From Rallus limicola (taxonomy: Eukaryota; Chordata; Aves; Gruiformes; Rallidae), in contig JAKCOZ010000315.1 in NCBI GenBank assembly GCA_022605955.1, positions 186,001-250,000 of the forward strand: a stretch of DNA of 64,000 nucleotides, read 5' to 3'. Below are positions 12,666-25,300 of the stretch, one piece after another. Under the pieces are notes generated by a model, which had not been told where the DNA came from, searched no databases, and saw nothing but the letters and a program-made list of their open reading frames with translations. Numbering within the stretch: the first letter of the stretch is position 1; each line of letters starts with the position of its first letter. The position numbers were made by a program, and so were the translations under genes.

Positions 12666-13074
12666 AGGGCCAGACCACTACACCAGGTTCATCTTGGCCC
12701 ATGATCCGACAGCTTTCCCTGTGCCAGCATCACACCGGAACCCCCAAGAACGGGTCCCATCCTGCTCTTGGTCCCAAGGGAGGTCCTGCCAACACCCCTG
12801 CGCTGCCTCCTCTTCCCCAGCCTTACTCAGGCCTTGACCCCCAGGCACAGATACACCTGGTTAACCCTTCAGAACCCAGGGGCGGATCTGCCGCTGGAAC
12901 AGCCGTGGTGGGGAACGTGCCCCATGGATAGGGAGGATGACAGGGGGAAACGTGGGGTTCACCAGCAAGGCACCTGAAAGGATGAAGGGTTTTATACCAC
13001 CGAGGTACTGACAGGCTGGCCGTGTTCCTACCTTTGCTGTCAGAGGGGTTCCACAGAATGGTCATCAGTATGAC

Positions 13075-13865
13075 AATTACCTATTCTATGAAATAGATAA
13101 TTCATATATTATATATACACACATTAATATATATAATACAAATATGTTTATATGTTTATGTATATATACATCTATATACAAATATATATGTACATGTTTA
13201 ATATCTTTTTGTTACCAAAACTATATACTATATAATACATTGGATTAATAATAGATATTCTATATTATCTATATATAATCTATATATTTAGGTATGTAAT
13301 ATATACTATATAATTTTAATTCTATATGATAGTTATCTATTTATATACCTTTTGTTAATTTACATATTTATATAATATATAAGTATTATATTTATATAAT
13401 GCAATATAATTTATAGATGTGTATAATGTAATTTCTATATCGATTAAATATTACATTGTATATAATTACATATTTCATATTGTATAGTATACTTATTATA
13501 TACCATATCATTTTAATTCTATATGATTGTTATTGATATATATACTTTTATATTTTATATATTTATATATAAGTATTATATTTATATATGCAACATAATT
13601 TATAGATGTGTATAATTTAATTATCAATTATATTATATCTTTACATATTCAATATTATATATTATGCTTATTATATACTATATAGTTTTAATTACACATT
13701 ATTGTTATATATTTATATACCTTTTAATATTTTATATATTTATATATTATATATGTATTATATTTATAGGATGCAATGTAACTTATAGATGTGTATAATT
13801 TATATATCAATTATATATTATATTCTGTATATGTACATTTTTTATATAGTATATTTAATGTAGTT
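13075..13865. repeat. AT-rich tandem array, about 185-bp unit, about four copies
   Basis: Nearly pure A/T sequence for about 790 bp in an otherwise GC-rich region. The marker 'ttatagatgtgtataat' recurs at 13411, 13600 and 13783 (spacing 189 and 183). A second marker, 'ttttaattctatatgat', recurs near 13314 and 13510, with a diverged copy near 13686. This is a degenerate tandem array rather than plain (TA)n. Confidence 0.75.
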
Positions 13866-14261
13866 TTTATGTATATTAAAAATGCCACCAGACATTTCAC
13901 CTGTGGCTCAATGGGCCAAACTTCCACCTCATGCTGGGGCTTCCAAAGGGCTCGAAGGCCAGAGCTCCCAGAGCTTCTCCAGTACCTGTGCTGTAACGGA
14001 TGCTTCCTGCCATTAATGACGGAAAAAGACAATTCGACCTCAGGAGTTTCATTTCTCTCTTTCGTCTCTCGCAGGATAATGAGTTTCTGAAGCATCTTTT
14101 GTGGCGTCCAGGGCCGCAGCAATGGCTGTCCCCTCGGCTCCCAGGCCTTCAGCCATCCCCAGGCTGCACTGCCCTAGGACCAGCTTCCCTCGTGTGTCCA
14201 GCTGGCCTGGCAGGGCTGGGGCTGCCCACTCACCCCTCCTGGGCCAGGAAGGTGCAAGAAC

Positions 14262-14542
14262 TGGGAGAGCCCCAGCTCCCTCAGCCGCTCCTCGCAAGCT
14301 TTGCTGCTCTCCAGCCCCTTCCCCAGCCTGCTTGCCCTTCTCTGGACACGCTCCAGGCCCTCCAGGGCCTTCTGATGCTGAGGGGCCCACAGCTGCCCCC
14401 AGCACTCCAGCTGCAGCCTCCCCACTGCCCAGCCCAGGGGCACAATCCCCTCCCCACACCTCCTGGCCACGCTGGCTCTGACACAAGCCAGGATGCCGCT
14501 GCCCTTCCTGGCCCCCCCGGGCACACTGCTGGCTCCTGGGCA
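14262..14542 (-). mobile_element. CR1 LINE internal fragment (ORF2 end), no 3' tail
   Basis: In minus sense this is the block encoding the end of CR1 ORF2, seen again in plus sense at 20.4, 30.0 and 35.4 kb. Both ends are cut, and the 3'UTR and tail are missing. Confidence 0.85.
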
Positions 14543-14927
14543 GTCAGCAGTTACTGAAATTCAGCCCCCTGTACTTAAGTCATGCAGCTGGGATGGTGCT
14601 GCCATTATTTAATTTCCAACACAGTGAGAACGTGTTTGGAAAAGGACTCACGTTTGGAGAGTCAAATCCCTCCAGGTTTTAACCCTTTTGCACTATCCGA
14701 GTGCTGGGATTTCACCAGGTTAACCAAACTGTGGCTCTACTTTTAAACCCTAACGCCTGCGGACACGACACGGCTTTGCTGTCTAACAGGGTGTTTGACA
14801 CCAGCCTGGCTTCCCCACTGAGCATCTTGGAATTCTCATGGATGGAGCAGAAGGTGCAAGTTACCACGGTGGTTAAATGAACAGTGTGTCAGGAGCTGGG
14901 ATGGGGACGCTGTTCTGGCCAGTGACA

Positions 14928-15470
14928 GAATCACAGACTCACAGAGCTGCAGGGGTGGGAAGGGCCCCCCAGAGCCCCTGGGGTCCAACCCCCTGCCAAA
15001 GCAGGGTCCCTAGCACAGGGCACACAGGGCGCTGTCCAGACAGGGCTGGAATCTCTCCAGAGAAGGAGACTCCACACCCCCTGGGCAGCCTGGCCCAGGG
15101 CTCCCTCACCCTCACCGGGAAGAAGTTCTTCCCCACATTGGGGGGGAACTCCCTGGGCTCCAACTTGAGCCCAGCGCCCCTTGTCCTGTCCCCACAGACC
15201 CTGAGCAGAGGCTGCCCATGGCCCCTGGGTCCCACCCTTCAGCTCTTGATCCCCAGGGATCAGATCCCCTCTCAGTCTCTTCTCTCCAGGCTGAACAGCC
15301 CCAGCTCCCTCAGCCTTTCCTCCCAGGGGAGATGCTCCAGGCCCTGCAGCATCTCCCTGTCCCTCCTCTGGCCTCTCTCCAGGAGATCCCTGGCTGGTTG
15401 ATCCCAGGGAGCCCAGCACTGGACACAACACTCCAGCTGGGGCCTGAGCAGGGCAGAGCAGAGGGGGAGG
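14928..15470 (-). mobile_element. CR1 LINE fragment, 5'-truncated
   Basis: A near twin of the copy at 2836-3384 with tail 'cacagaatc' style at the 14928 end and truncation at 15470. The truncation falls close to the same CR1 position as in the twin ('agggcagagcagagggggagg'). Confidence 0.9.
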
Positions 15471-15961
15471 ATCAGTTCTCCTGGGCTTGGAGCGAGATTA
15501 AGGAACCTTTGCGCTGTGTCAAAGATCCTGGTGGAACAGCAGCTCAGCCACAAGCTCCCCGAGACAGACAAGCTGCCATCCTGCCAGCCTGTGCCATTCA
15601 GTAATAATGGCTATGGACAATGTAGAGACAATCCCAGTTGTGTAAGCACGGTGGAGAACACTCCTCCTCTCAGGTGGCTGAACAAGCACTCGAAGGGCAC
15701 GGTATCAGTTGACCCCGTTGCTCCTGATGAGGACGAGCCACCCCTGATTCCTTTACCTGCAGAGATGCAGCACCACGCCGAGAGCCCTGACCCTGGTCTG
15801 GGGTGCTGAGCCCTGATTGCAACACCCTTACACCCCCGGTACTCCCACATGCAATGGCAGCTTCAGGCTGGGAGTAAGCTCTCAGTCTGGTGAGCATGGC
15901 ATCAGTTTCATTTCATCGCACCAGTGTCTAAAATCAGCCAGGCCAAGGTTGCTAACGTGTA

Positions 15962-16372
15962 TTGCTGGACTCCAACACCCCTGGACTCCAACACCCCTGG
16001 ACTCCAACACCCCTGGACTCCAACACCCCTGGACTCAAACGCCCCTGGACTCCAACACCCCTGGACTCCAACACCCCTGGACTCCAACACCCCTGGACTC
16101 AAACACCCCTGGACTCCAACACCCCTGGACTCCAACACCCCTGGACTCAAACACCCCTGGACTCCAACACCCCTGGACTCCAACACCCCTGGACTCCAAC
16201 ACCCCTGGACTCAAACACCACTAGACTCGAACACCCCTGGACTCAAACACCCCTGGACTCAAACACCCCTGGACTCAAACACCACTAGACTTGAATACCA
16301 CTGGACTCAAACACCCCTGGATGGACTCAAACACCCCTGGATGGACTCAAACACCACTGGACTCAAATGCTG
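15962..16372. repeat. 16-bp minisatellite, about 25 copies
   Basis: Unit 'tggactccaacacccc', with starts at 15966, 15982 and 15998. Later units vary (ccaa to caaa; cccct to ccact) and two carry a four-base 'tgga' insertion near 16320. Sixteen bases is not a multiple of three, so the open frames through it are accidental. Confidence 0.95.
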
Positions 16373-17463
16373 CCGTGCTGGTGGAAACAACCAGCTCGCA
16401 CATCACTCACTCAGGACACCTCAACTTGAGCTTTGCGGTGCGACTCGCTGGGTGAGCTCGCGAGGGTCGGTTCACCCTTCAAGCACTGAACCCCGTTCTG
16501 AGGAATCTCCGAGGATTCTCAGCAAAAAGGTGAGTGAAAAAGCATGAAGCCCAGAGTTTTGGTCAGATTGCTGCAGCAAGGACTCGGGCAGAGGGTGGAT
16601 ACTTGTGTTTCCTCCCCCTTAGTTCATTTTTGGGGTTTCAGACCCACGTTCTGGACCCAGAGTAACGAGCCTGAACCTTCCCCAGCCTCACACCTAGAGC
16701 AGCATTAGGCACGGGGTTTGTGAGGAGGCTGCTCGTCCAGAAATAGGCTGTTGATGATGAAGAATGCTGGGCTCTATTCCTGGCGTAGAAACCAAGTGTG
16801 ATCTAGTGCCCAGAGCAGATATTGTGTCAGCATCGCCAAGCTCCGGCTCGGACAGCGACCCTGAGACACACCGCAGGGAGGGAGGAGGGGCAGAGCCTTG
16901 GTGTGTCCCGCTGGCGCTGCAGCCTCTTTGCCTAAATATAATTTGCCTGTTGGGCTTTTGGAAGACAGAGGGTTGTACTGGGCTGCCTCGGGGGCAAGTT
17001 CTAAGGTCTCATAGGAACAACAGAGCTCTGAAGCGTGTGGGATGTAAGCAGCACTCAGGAGGCTGGCGAGTGAACCTCGCTTGGCTGACAATGTTGATGC
17101 CTCTGAAAGCTGGAATCAGAACTCCCCAGGCTTGGTGCCTGTTCAGCAGGGATCCTTTCTTGCAGCGCTGGGCACACAGGGCATCGCTCCTCAGGATGTG
17201 TGTGCCCATTAAAGCCAAATCTCTCCTATTGATACAGATGAACTCCACATATTCATAATCATTCCTAAGAAAAGGCAGGGTTATGCAAATTATTTCCAGG
17301 AAGTCATTTCCATTAACTCCTCACAGACAGAGCACGCTCAGGGTGTCTTCTGGTGGTCTTCAGGGATGAAGGCTGGACGTCTTCCTCTCTCTCAGCACAT
17401 GCTCTTTACATTTCTTCTCCATGGTTACCTGATCTCAAAAACACACTCCTGCACAAACTAGTC

Positions 17464-17545
17464 GCAGAATCACAGCATGGCATGGGTTGGAAGGGACCCC
17501 AAGGATCATAGAGCTCCAACCCCCCTCAGTCAGGAACCCCTTTTC
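17464..17545 (-). mobile_element. CR1 3'-end remnant
   Basis: About 80 bp matching the last part of CR1 in minus sense ('cagaatcacagcatgg', 'gggttggaagggacc', 'agctccaaccccc'). Everything upstream is missing. Confidence 0.65.
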
Positions 17546-19395
17546 TCTGAAAATTAAAGTTATATTAATTGTCTCTTAAGCTACACCTACACCGATCTAT
17601 TCAGCATGATCACATTTCATTGAATCAGCATCGCACCGTCCTCTGGTCCACAGGGTATTTACCTTCCCCCCTCGTGTCTGGGGAGTATTATCCCAACTGG
17701 CAACGCGGGAGAAAGGGCAGGGAAGCTGAAGTCAGAATGCAAAATATCCTGCAAAATCAAGGCCGGTTGCTGTTGGGAGCTGTGATGCAAAGGATAATTA
17801 TAGATGAAAGTGTAGCAACCGCTGTGGTTGGGGTTGCGAAATGTTCTGTTTACTCAGGTTGCTTAGGAGCAGCTCAAAACCCACACGCTGGCCCTGCATG
17901 GCAGAGGATCTCCGGCCTCTGGCGGAGCTTTGGAGAGGATCAGATCTGCAGCAGCCTCGAGTTCTGCATAACCTCTGTTGCCCAAATATGGTCCAGGAGC
18001 ATCTTGGTGCTTCAAAGGCTGGGGACTGCGGCGCTGCGCTCCCAGGGACCGGCAGCTTGGATGGCCCAGCCCTCCACGCCGAGCAGGTTAAATTCTTCTC
18101 CTGAAGAAAACACTTTTTTCCAGCTCTATCCGGAGCAGCGCAGGACCAGCACCCTCCTCCACCCCGCAGAAGGGATGTGGAGCCAGCCATCCCCCCTCCC
18201 TCCCCGGGCTCAGAGCCTTCCCTGGTTCTGTTTCAAGCCGAGCTGAGGAAATTAATTATGAAGGCCCTTGTGTTTGGACAACACCAAACCAAAAATACTC
18301 GGGGGCATGTCCTCAGCTTGTGTGAATTGTCAGGAGGTATCAAAGCAAAGATCAAATGCCAGGCCTTCCCTCAGCCACGCGGTGCGTGCTCTGCCCCTCG
18401 TTAGGCTAATGATGCAGTAGGCCCGACACGGATTGTGCTAACCACCATCACCCCCTTGTCTGATTGTTTATTTAATTAATTTTTTTGGCATTTTCTCTCC
18501 CTTGACGTGCCGTTTCTTCATGCTCAAGCTGTAGCATCTCCTTGCCTGCATCTCCCAGCACCTCGCCAAGCTGTGGCTGTGGCCTGTTTTAGGGTGCAGA
18601 GGTGCTGCCCTACGCAAACACTGACTTGCAATGATGACTGGTATTTATTACAGGCTCCCAGCATGCTGTTCCTGCATGATTTTTGCTGCGATGTGCTACA
18701 TGACCTGTTTCATATCAGTGTTAGGTCCAATCAGACAGCTGTCACGAGGCACACACACCAGAACAAGCTCCTCAGCCTCCCCCTTGCTGAGGGTTTTCTG
18801 CCACCACCATGGTTGTACGAAATGCTGGTGAGGTCTCTACAAAGTCCAGCACAAGAGACACATCCACTGTTGGTCCTACCTACGCTCTCAGAAAATCCTA
18901 ATGGGTTTTTCTTTATTACTAAATGTGTAACACAAGTTACCAAAGAAAACAAGCAGGGAAAAAAAACCCACAAGCTTATTGGCAGAAGAAGGTGGTGAAC
19001 ATATCACACAAAATACCCTGAATAAAAACTACCTGGCATTTTTTTGCCTGACATCCTTTGTCCCATAATGAAAGTCCCCTTCAATCTCATGGCCAGGGGG
19101 TCTCTGCAGCTGATTTCACTGCGGCCACATGGACATCGCTGGCTTGCCAAGCAGGGGACAATTTATTGTCACTAACCCCAGCAGTGGAAGTACTTAGAAC
19201 CTCAGAGAAGTATCACAACGATGACCAAAAGCCTTAGTGCTGACACAGACCCCTTCGCTCCCAACAGGAGCCTGTCAGAGGCAGAAAGGCAGCGCAAACC
19301 CCAAGTCTCTATTTCTCTCTCCTTGGAGGCGATTCCCAGGAGTCACACTGCAGGCCAGGCCAGGCGAGCACTGGAATCTTAAAAGGAGTTTTAAA

Positions 19396-19480
19396 TTTCA
19401 TAGGATCATCGAGTGGTTTGGGCTGGAAGGGACCACAGAGGTCACTTACCCGTGTATTGGACATGCTGCCAAGGGAAGGG
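19396..19480 (-). mobile_element. CR1 3'-end remnant
   Basis: A short minus-sense CR1 tail: 'tcataggatcatcgagtggt', 'ttgggctggaagggacc', then unique sequence. Probably an old, severely truncated copy. Confidence 0.6.
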
Positions 19481-20309
19481 ACACCGACCCATCTGTACCA
19501 GTGGAACGATGTCTCCCTGTATCTGTGGTTAAAGACAGCGAGTCAGATTCTCCCCTAAAACCACATAAATCCGAAACAATCCCATTGGTCCTGGCAGAAT
19601 TCCCCCCAGTCTGTACCTTTGGGTCACGATGCCGCTTATGAGGAAGCAGACACAAACGTGCACTCTGTAAAATTAGGCAGACCTTTGTTTTGGCCCAATG
19701 CAGAGGCGTCACGTTAGGGCCAAGCTCACAGGGCTCGCGGGACTGCAAACCAGCTTCTCTGCCCCCTGACTCTGCAGACAAACCTCTCTCAGAGGGACGG
19801 GGCGCAGGTGGGGTGCTCAGAGTCAGCGTGAGCCCAGGTGGGTGCTGCTGGACCCTTTCTCCTTATCACACTTTCTCTTTACAGCGGCCCTGGCATTACC
19901 GGCTCTGTGACTGAAATGGGCCTCAGGAAATCTGCCACGAAGCTGGTCCCTGCCACAGGCATTTGGGCATTTCCTACAGGCCACTTCTCCTCCCACCCTG
20001 AGCACCCAGTAAACGTGAGGCACCGTCTGGTGCTCTGGAGTTCCCAGGCCTTAAATCAAATAAGATGTGGGTCTGTGTGGCTGGGTGCTGGTGGAGAAAG
20101 GGGGCTGCAGGGGTGGCTGCTCCAAGAAGCAGCTGGAAGCTCTCTGTAGCGTGAGAGAGCAAACACCAGACCGCTCAAGGCTGGAGTTGTTGCTGACCAA
20201 GGCTGAGCCCATCAGTGATGGTCACAGCGCCTGTGGGAATCACAGTTAAGAGGAAAGAAACCGCAAGGAGTCACTTTTTACCAGTAGAGGAGGGAGTGGG
20301 AAGATGTGA

Positions 20310-20830
20310 GGAACTGTGCAGGGTTCAACAAGGCCAAGGGCAGAGTCCTGCCCATGGGACACAACAACCCCCGGCAGCGCTGCAGGCTGGGGCAGAGCGG
20401 CTGGAGAGCTGCTGGGAGAAGGAGCTGGGGGTGTTGGGGGAGCTCAGCCTGCCCAGGAGCCAGCAGTGTGCCCGGGGGGCCAGGAAGGGCAGCGGCATCC
20501 TGGCTTGTGTCAGAGCCAGCGTGGCCAGGAGGTGTGGGGAGGGGATTGTGCCCCTGGGCTGGGCAGTGGGGAGGCTGCAGCTGGAGTGCTGGGGGCAGCT
20601 GTGGGCCCCTCAGCATCAGAAGGCCATGGAGGGCCTGGAGCGTGTCCAGAGAAGGGCAAGCAGGCTGGGGAAGGGGCTGGAGAGCAGCAAAGCTTGCGAG
20701 GAGCGGCTGAGGGAGCTGGGGGTGTTCAGCCTTAAGCAACTGCTCTCTGCAACTCCCTGACAGGCAGTTGCAGAGATGTTGGGGTCGGTCTCTTTCTCTC
20801 AGGTGACAGGACGAGAGGGAATGGTTTTCA
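20310..20830 (+). mobile_element. CR1 LINE internal fragment (ORF2 end)
   Basis: Plus-strand copy from 'gggttcaacaaggccaaggg' through the ORF2 C-terminal block to a diverged 3' part near 20800 ('gacaggacgagagggaatgg'). The 3'UTR tail is absent, and the dispersed duplicate begins directly after it. Confidence 0.85.
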
Positions 20831-20833
20831 ACT

Positions 20834-20916
20834 CCTGAGCCTCTCACTATCTCCCCTGCTCAGCTGCAAAGGGAGCGATGCAGCGGCTTTGGTGGGCGTC
20901 TGGCCTCCAGCCGAGG
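20834..20916 (+). repeat. Dispersed duplicate, copy 2 of 2
   Basis: Second copy of the roughly 80-bp segment at 12575-12665, 8.25 kb away and about 280 bp before the DENND6B start codon, adjoining the end of a CR1 fragment. Confidence 0.75.
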
Positions 20917-22300
20917 TCCCACCACCGCACCCGCACGCCCCCATGTCCCGGGGAGCGCTGCCATCACCCCGCGCCACTCCCCTGAGCCAGGCAGGGCCCT
21001 GCGGGAGCCCTCTGGCCCCGCGGGTCAGCCCCTCCCCGCCGCCAGCCCCGGCTCCGCAGCGCCCGGCCCTGGCCGGCCCGGTGGGGCGTGCGGCGGGCGC
21101 GGGACCTCCGGTCCGCCGGGGGGCGCGGCGCGGCGGGGCGGGGCCGGGCCGGGGGCGGAGGGGCCGGGCCGGGCCGGGCCGGGCGGAGCGGGCGCTGCCA
21201 TGGACGCGCTGTGCCGGGCCGAGCCCCGGCCCCGCCGGGCCGCTGCTGCTGCTTCCTCCCCGCTGCCCTGGGTCCGCTTCTCCGCCTGGCTCGACTGTGT
21301 CTGCGTGGTCACCTTCGACCTGGAGCTGGGCCAGGCTATGGAGGTGCGGGCAGGGCCGGCCCGGGCCGGGCCGGGCCGGGCTGGGGGGGGGGGGGGGGCT
21401 GAGCTGGGGAGGGGTCGGGGGCTGGGGACGTCTGGGCCTGAGGGGGGAAACTGAGCTGGGGGGGGGCTGAGCTCGGGGGGCTGGGGGTGTCATGAGCTCT
21501 GGGGTCTGAGCTGTCGGAGGGGGTCGGGGCCCGGCGGCTGGGGGGGAATCTGAGCTGGGGGGAGTCTGGACTGGGGAAGGGTCTGGGCCCGGGGGCTGCG
21601 GGGGTGGTTCTGAGCCCGAGGGCTGGGGAGCCTAAGCTGGGGGGTCTCACTTGCGGGAGGGGGTCTCGCCCGGGGGCTCTGCGGGTCTGTGCCTGGGCAG
21701 GGCTGTGGAGAAGGGGGGACAGGCAGGGTGTAGGGGAGGAGGGCTCTGAGTGGGGCAGTGAGCAGGCGGGGGAGGCAGGGCAGAGCAGAGCTGGGGTTGT
21801 GGGGTGATGGGGCCAGGGGGGAGTGGAGGTTGGGAGCGGGGAGGGGGAGAGGGCGGGCAAAGGGGTGCTGGGGGTGGGGAGAGAAGGGCCCTGTGTGTAG
21901 GGAGAGTGGGGGGCAGCGGGGCTGTGCCCCAGACTCAGGTAGCAGGGGTTGTCTGAGGGGGATGCAGGACAGGGCTGAAGGAGCAGGAGGTTCGGGATGC
22001 CCGAGGTGAAGGCGAGCAGGGGGCAAGCTGCAAGGGCAGAGGCAGTGCCAGCCAGGGAGGCAGGAAGGCCTGGGGAAGGGCGGCAGGGGAATCCTGTGCT
22101 GAAATGCTGATTTGTGGGGTCGGTGGGCATGGGAGAGGGGAAGGAGTGGGGAGCTGGGTGGGGAGTGGGGGAGCAGTGGGGCAATAACAGGGTGCAGGGG
22201 GGGGCGGGGCTGAGGTGGACCTGTGGGTCGGAGGCTTTGTGAAGTCTGAGATGCTGGGGGAGAGCTGGGGGGTCGGGGGGCAGAGGGGATGAACTGGAAG
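20917..22300 (+). promoter_or_regulatory. DENND6B: CpG island and promoter region of DENND6B
   Basis: Very GC-rich DNA with dense CpG from 20.9 to about 21.4 kb, including GC boxes (ggggcggggccgggccggg near 21135). A G-rich, CpG-poorer stretch follows in intron 1. There is no TATA box. It surrounds the start codon at 21200, whose context 'gctgccATGg' is a good Kozak match. The transcription start cannot be placed exactly. Confidence 0.75.
21200..21343 (+). CDS. DENND6B: DENND6B exon 1 (residues 1-48)
   Basis: Start codon to donor 'GAG|gtgcgg'. An alanine- and proline-rich leader of about 25 residues differs from the human one, then the conserved start of the uDENN domain ([11 protein letters not shown]). 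Confidence 0.93.
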
Positions 22301-25300
22301 CTAAAGGACTGGGACAGTTTTTCCTTACTCCCTGGCAGGGGGGTTGAGGGGAGTTGGATACCCAAGGCTGGTACCAGGGCTGCGGGCAGGAGCTGGCTGA
22401 TGGTCCTGCAGCAGAGCACAGCCCCAGGGGGCCGGGTCCCTCTGGGTTATGCTGAGCCCTGGGGGTCACCTCAGAGTCCTCAGCCCTAGCTGTGTAGCTG
22501 CTCCTTTCTCCTCTCTCTAAGGAGCTTGGTGCTGGGTTTCAGGGAATGGAGACACCCCGGTTTTAAAGTCATGCTGGGGCTGCTGGTGGGGTTGGGGAGC
22601 AGCAGAGATCCAGTGGCTGCCCTGTGTTCTGAAGGACTCCACTGTTTCTTTTCATGAAGCCTGGAAATAAATTTTAAAATCTGCCCAAAGTTTCACTCTT
22701 TCCTGCCAAACCAGACCTGACATAGCCCAGAGAGGATGTGAATGCTGGGGGAATAATTAGCACTTACCCATTTTATTACCTGCCTGGCATTATAAGGGGG
22801 GGACACTGTGATCAGGGCATGCAGTAATACCATTTCTCAATCCCTGGAGAGCATTTGTTCTTCTTTTTCTTCCTTTCCTCCCTCTCCCTCCTTTGCCTGC
22901 ATGAGTATTGATGGGCAAAATGGTTCTCATGTGGTATAAACGACCAGGAAGGCTGGAAACATCTCAGTATCTGGATGGAGCACAGATTGTGTCTGGATAA
23001 CACAACCCCACCGTGGCTTTCCCTTTGGTCTTCTGTCTCCAAGCAGAGCGTTTGGGCAAGGAACAGGGGTCTGTGTGGGGCAGGGGGCCAGGAAAGGATG
23101 GCAGGCAGAGGAGAAGCTGCATGATAAAGACCCATCTTTCATTCTTGGTCGGCTGGGAAAACGAAAAAGCTCAAGTTGTTACTGTCTTACAGGGGAATTC
23201 CAAGTGAAGAAGGGTCGATGTCACCATCACCGGTGGTCAGGGGGTCTCGTTACCCTCCTGCTTACTCCCCATTTCCATCTGTCGCCGTGGTTGGTTTTGA
23301 CTGGGCCCAGCTCCTGTGGCTGGTCTCCAAGCAGGCTGGTTTCTGCAGCTGAGAGGAGGGAGGTTTGGGCTTTTGTCTGCAAGTTTTTGGGTTAAATAAT
23401 TGTCCCCCGTGGCACCCAGTCCTGGTGGGACTGAAGTCCTGGCTGGGTCTGCACGGGGAGCTTGCTGTGGACGTTACCAGAGCAGCTGGCCAAGATTAGA
23501 TCCTGCCAGAGCTCTCTGTGGTTTTGTGGGTGTGTGTATACCCCCCTGAAGAGTGCCTGACGCACACCCAGGGATTGCACGTGGTGGCAGGATGCACACA
23601 CTTGGGGTATCTGGTGCTGTGGTTCAGTGGTGCCTCACGTGCTGGCAGCAGGGCGAGTGGGAAGGAAGGGAAGCCCCTCGGTCTGGGGCTTGCACTGTGT
23701 CTTTGCATCATCTCTTCTGAAAAGAAAAAAGGCCTAGCTGAACCTTAGGGTGTGCCCTGCAGTTCAGCTTTAGCTCTGGCGTGCAGGATTTCTGAGCTGG
23801 GACCTGAGCATCCTTTCCTGAACATTCCTTTTCCCCCAGTACAGGATTTGCTCAGGATAAAACATCCCTTTTCTTCCCTTGCTGCCCCAGTCTGCACAGA
23901 TCCTGCGCTGCTGAAGGCTCCTTAGTGTGTGTTGTCCATCCTTCCACAGCGGTGAGTAGGAAGGCAGAACGACCCCCGGACTGGGGTAGGCTCTGTGGGT
24001 ACAACTGGGTGGCCAAGAGCTTGTTTTGGCTCTGCTGGGGTTGCTGAACATCGCCTGGCTCGTGGTGCAGACACACCATCACCCTGAAATTCCAGGAGCC
24101 CTGTAAAAATACAGTAGGAAAAGCGTCTCCAAGGAGAACCAGGTGATGCAGAAATGGGGTGATGTCTTCAAACACCCGATTACAGATGGCAGAAACACCA
24201 GGGAAGAGGGAAGGCATGTTTCTGAGCCCATCTTCTCTGGCTAGCGGGTGGTATCCTCTGGGAACAGCCCTCCCCACCAGCCCTTCGCCATCCCACGCCG
24301 GAGGAACTCCGACTTCCCTGCTGCTGCTGGCATAGAAACGCTGAAAATCCATCTGGGTGGCTCTGAAACTTCCCTGCTCAGGGAAACATCCCTGCTCAGC
24401 GCAGCATGGCTCCTCCCTCCCAACACAGGTGCTTTGTGAAGCCAGGTCCCTTCAGAGCCACCACAAGTCATCTTTTGGGCTGTTCTCCACATCACCGCCG
24501 AGCCCTTGGCACCTGTGTTGGTATCAACAGCAAAGCTTTAGTGTGAGGATCTGTTTTCAACACCTGTGGGCAGCAGGGGACAGGAGGGGATCCTCCCCCT
24601 CTGCTCTGCCTGGGCTGCCTGGATAATTCTGCTCCCCTGTTCTTGTAGCTTCCATCCTGTGGAGCAGCCTGAACCATCAGCTAATCAGTGTAAGGTTTGA
24701 TTGCTCATTTGCCTGGTGCCCTGAGGCTGAGGAGCTGACCTTGCTGGGAGTCAGCAGGGAATCTTCTGCTGGGTGAACTCTGGCATGGAGCCTATTCATA
24801 GATGAGCAAGAAGAGCTGGGTGCTGGGGAGAGCTCCTGATTTGAGGCTGACTCCAGGCTGACCCGAAGCAGACCTGCAGAGGCCTGATGGGCAGATCTCC
24901 ATTTTTCAAGCCTTTTCAGGACTATTTCCTCTCTCACCCACGTACCTGACGCCCCCTCCCTGCATCTCCCGGTGCCGTGATGCCGGCTGGGCGATTTCAT
25001 ACGTGGATTTGGAAGTACTTTGGTTTCCATCCTCTGCCTGCTGACCCAGGAAGCTCGTTATTCCTGTGGCTGTGCCATTCCTCACTCTCTGTGGGTCTCT
25101 GTGGGACCCTTCCTGGCCTGGATCTCACTGGGGGCTCTGCCCTCTGCCCTGACCCCCCCCAAGTCTTGTCTGGAGGTCTCATCAGTCGGGCTGCAGTAAG
25201 TGCAGAAAGAGCATGATCAGCATTCACCTGCAAAGCCAGAGTCCTTCCCTGGAGGCTTTAAAGATTCCTGACACCTCTCTTACCTGAAATGCTGGGTGGT

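Larger units (their letters stand above)
11900..20890. other. Intergenic region between divergent promoters
   Basis: No exon of a known protein is visible. Contents are CR1 fragments (14.26, 14.93, 17.47, 19.40 and 20.31 kb), the AT-rich array at 13.08-13.86 kb, the 16-bp minisatellite at 15.97-16.37 kb and one half of a dispersed 80-bp duplication at 12.58 kb. The rest (about 12.7-13.07, 13.9-14.2, 16.4-17.4, 17.6-19.4 and 19.5-20.3 kb) shows nothing I can name. Confidence 0.6.

Noticed and set aside
15817..16547. Repetitive frame rich in Thr-Pro-Leu-Asp-Ser-Asn
   Set aside because: It is the 16-bp minisatellite; no start context, no splice support.
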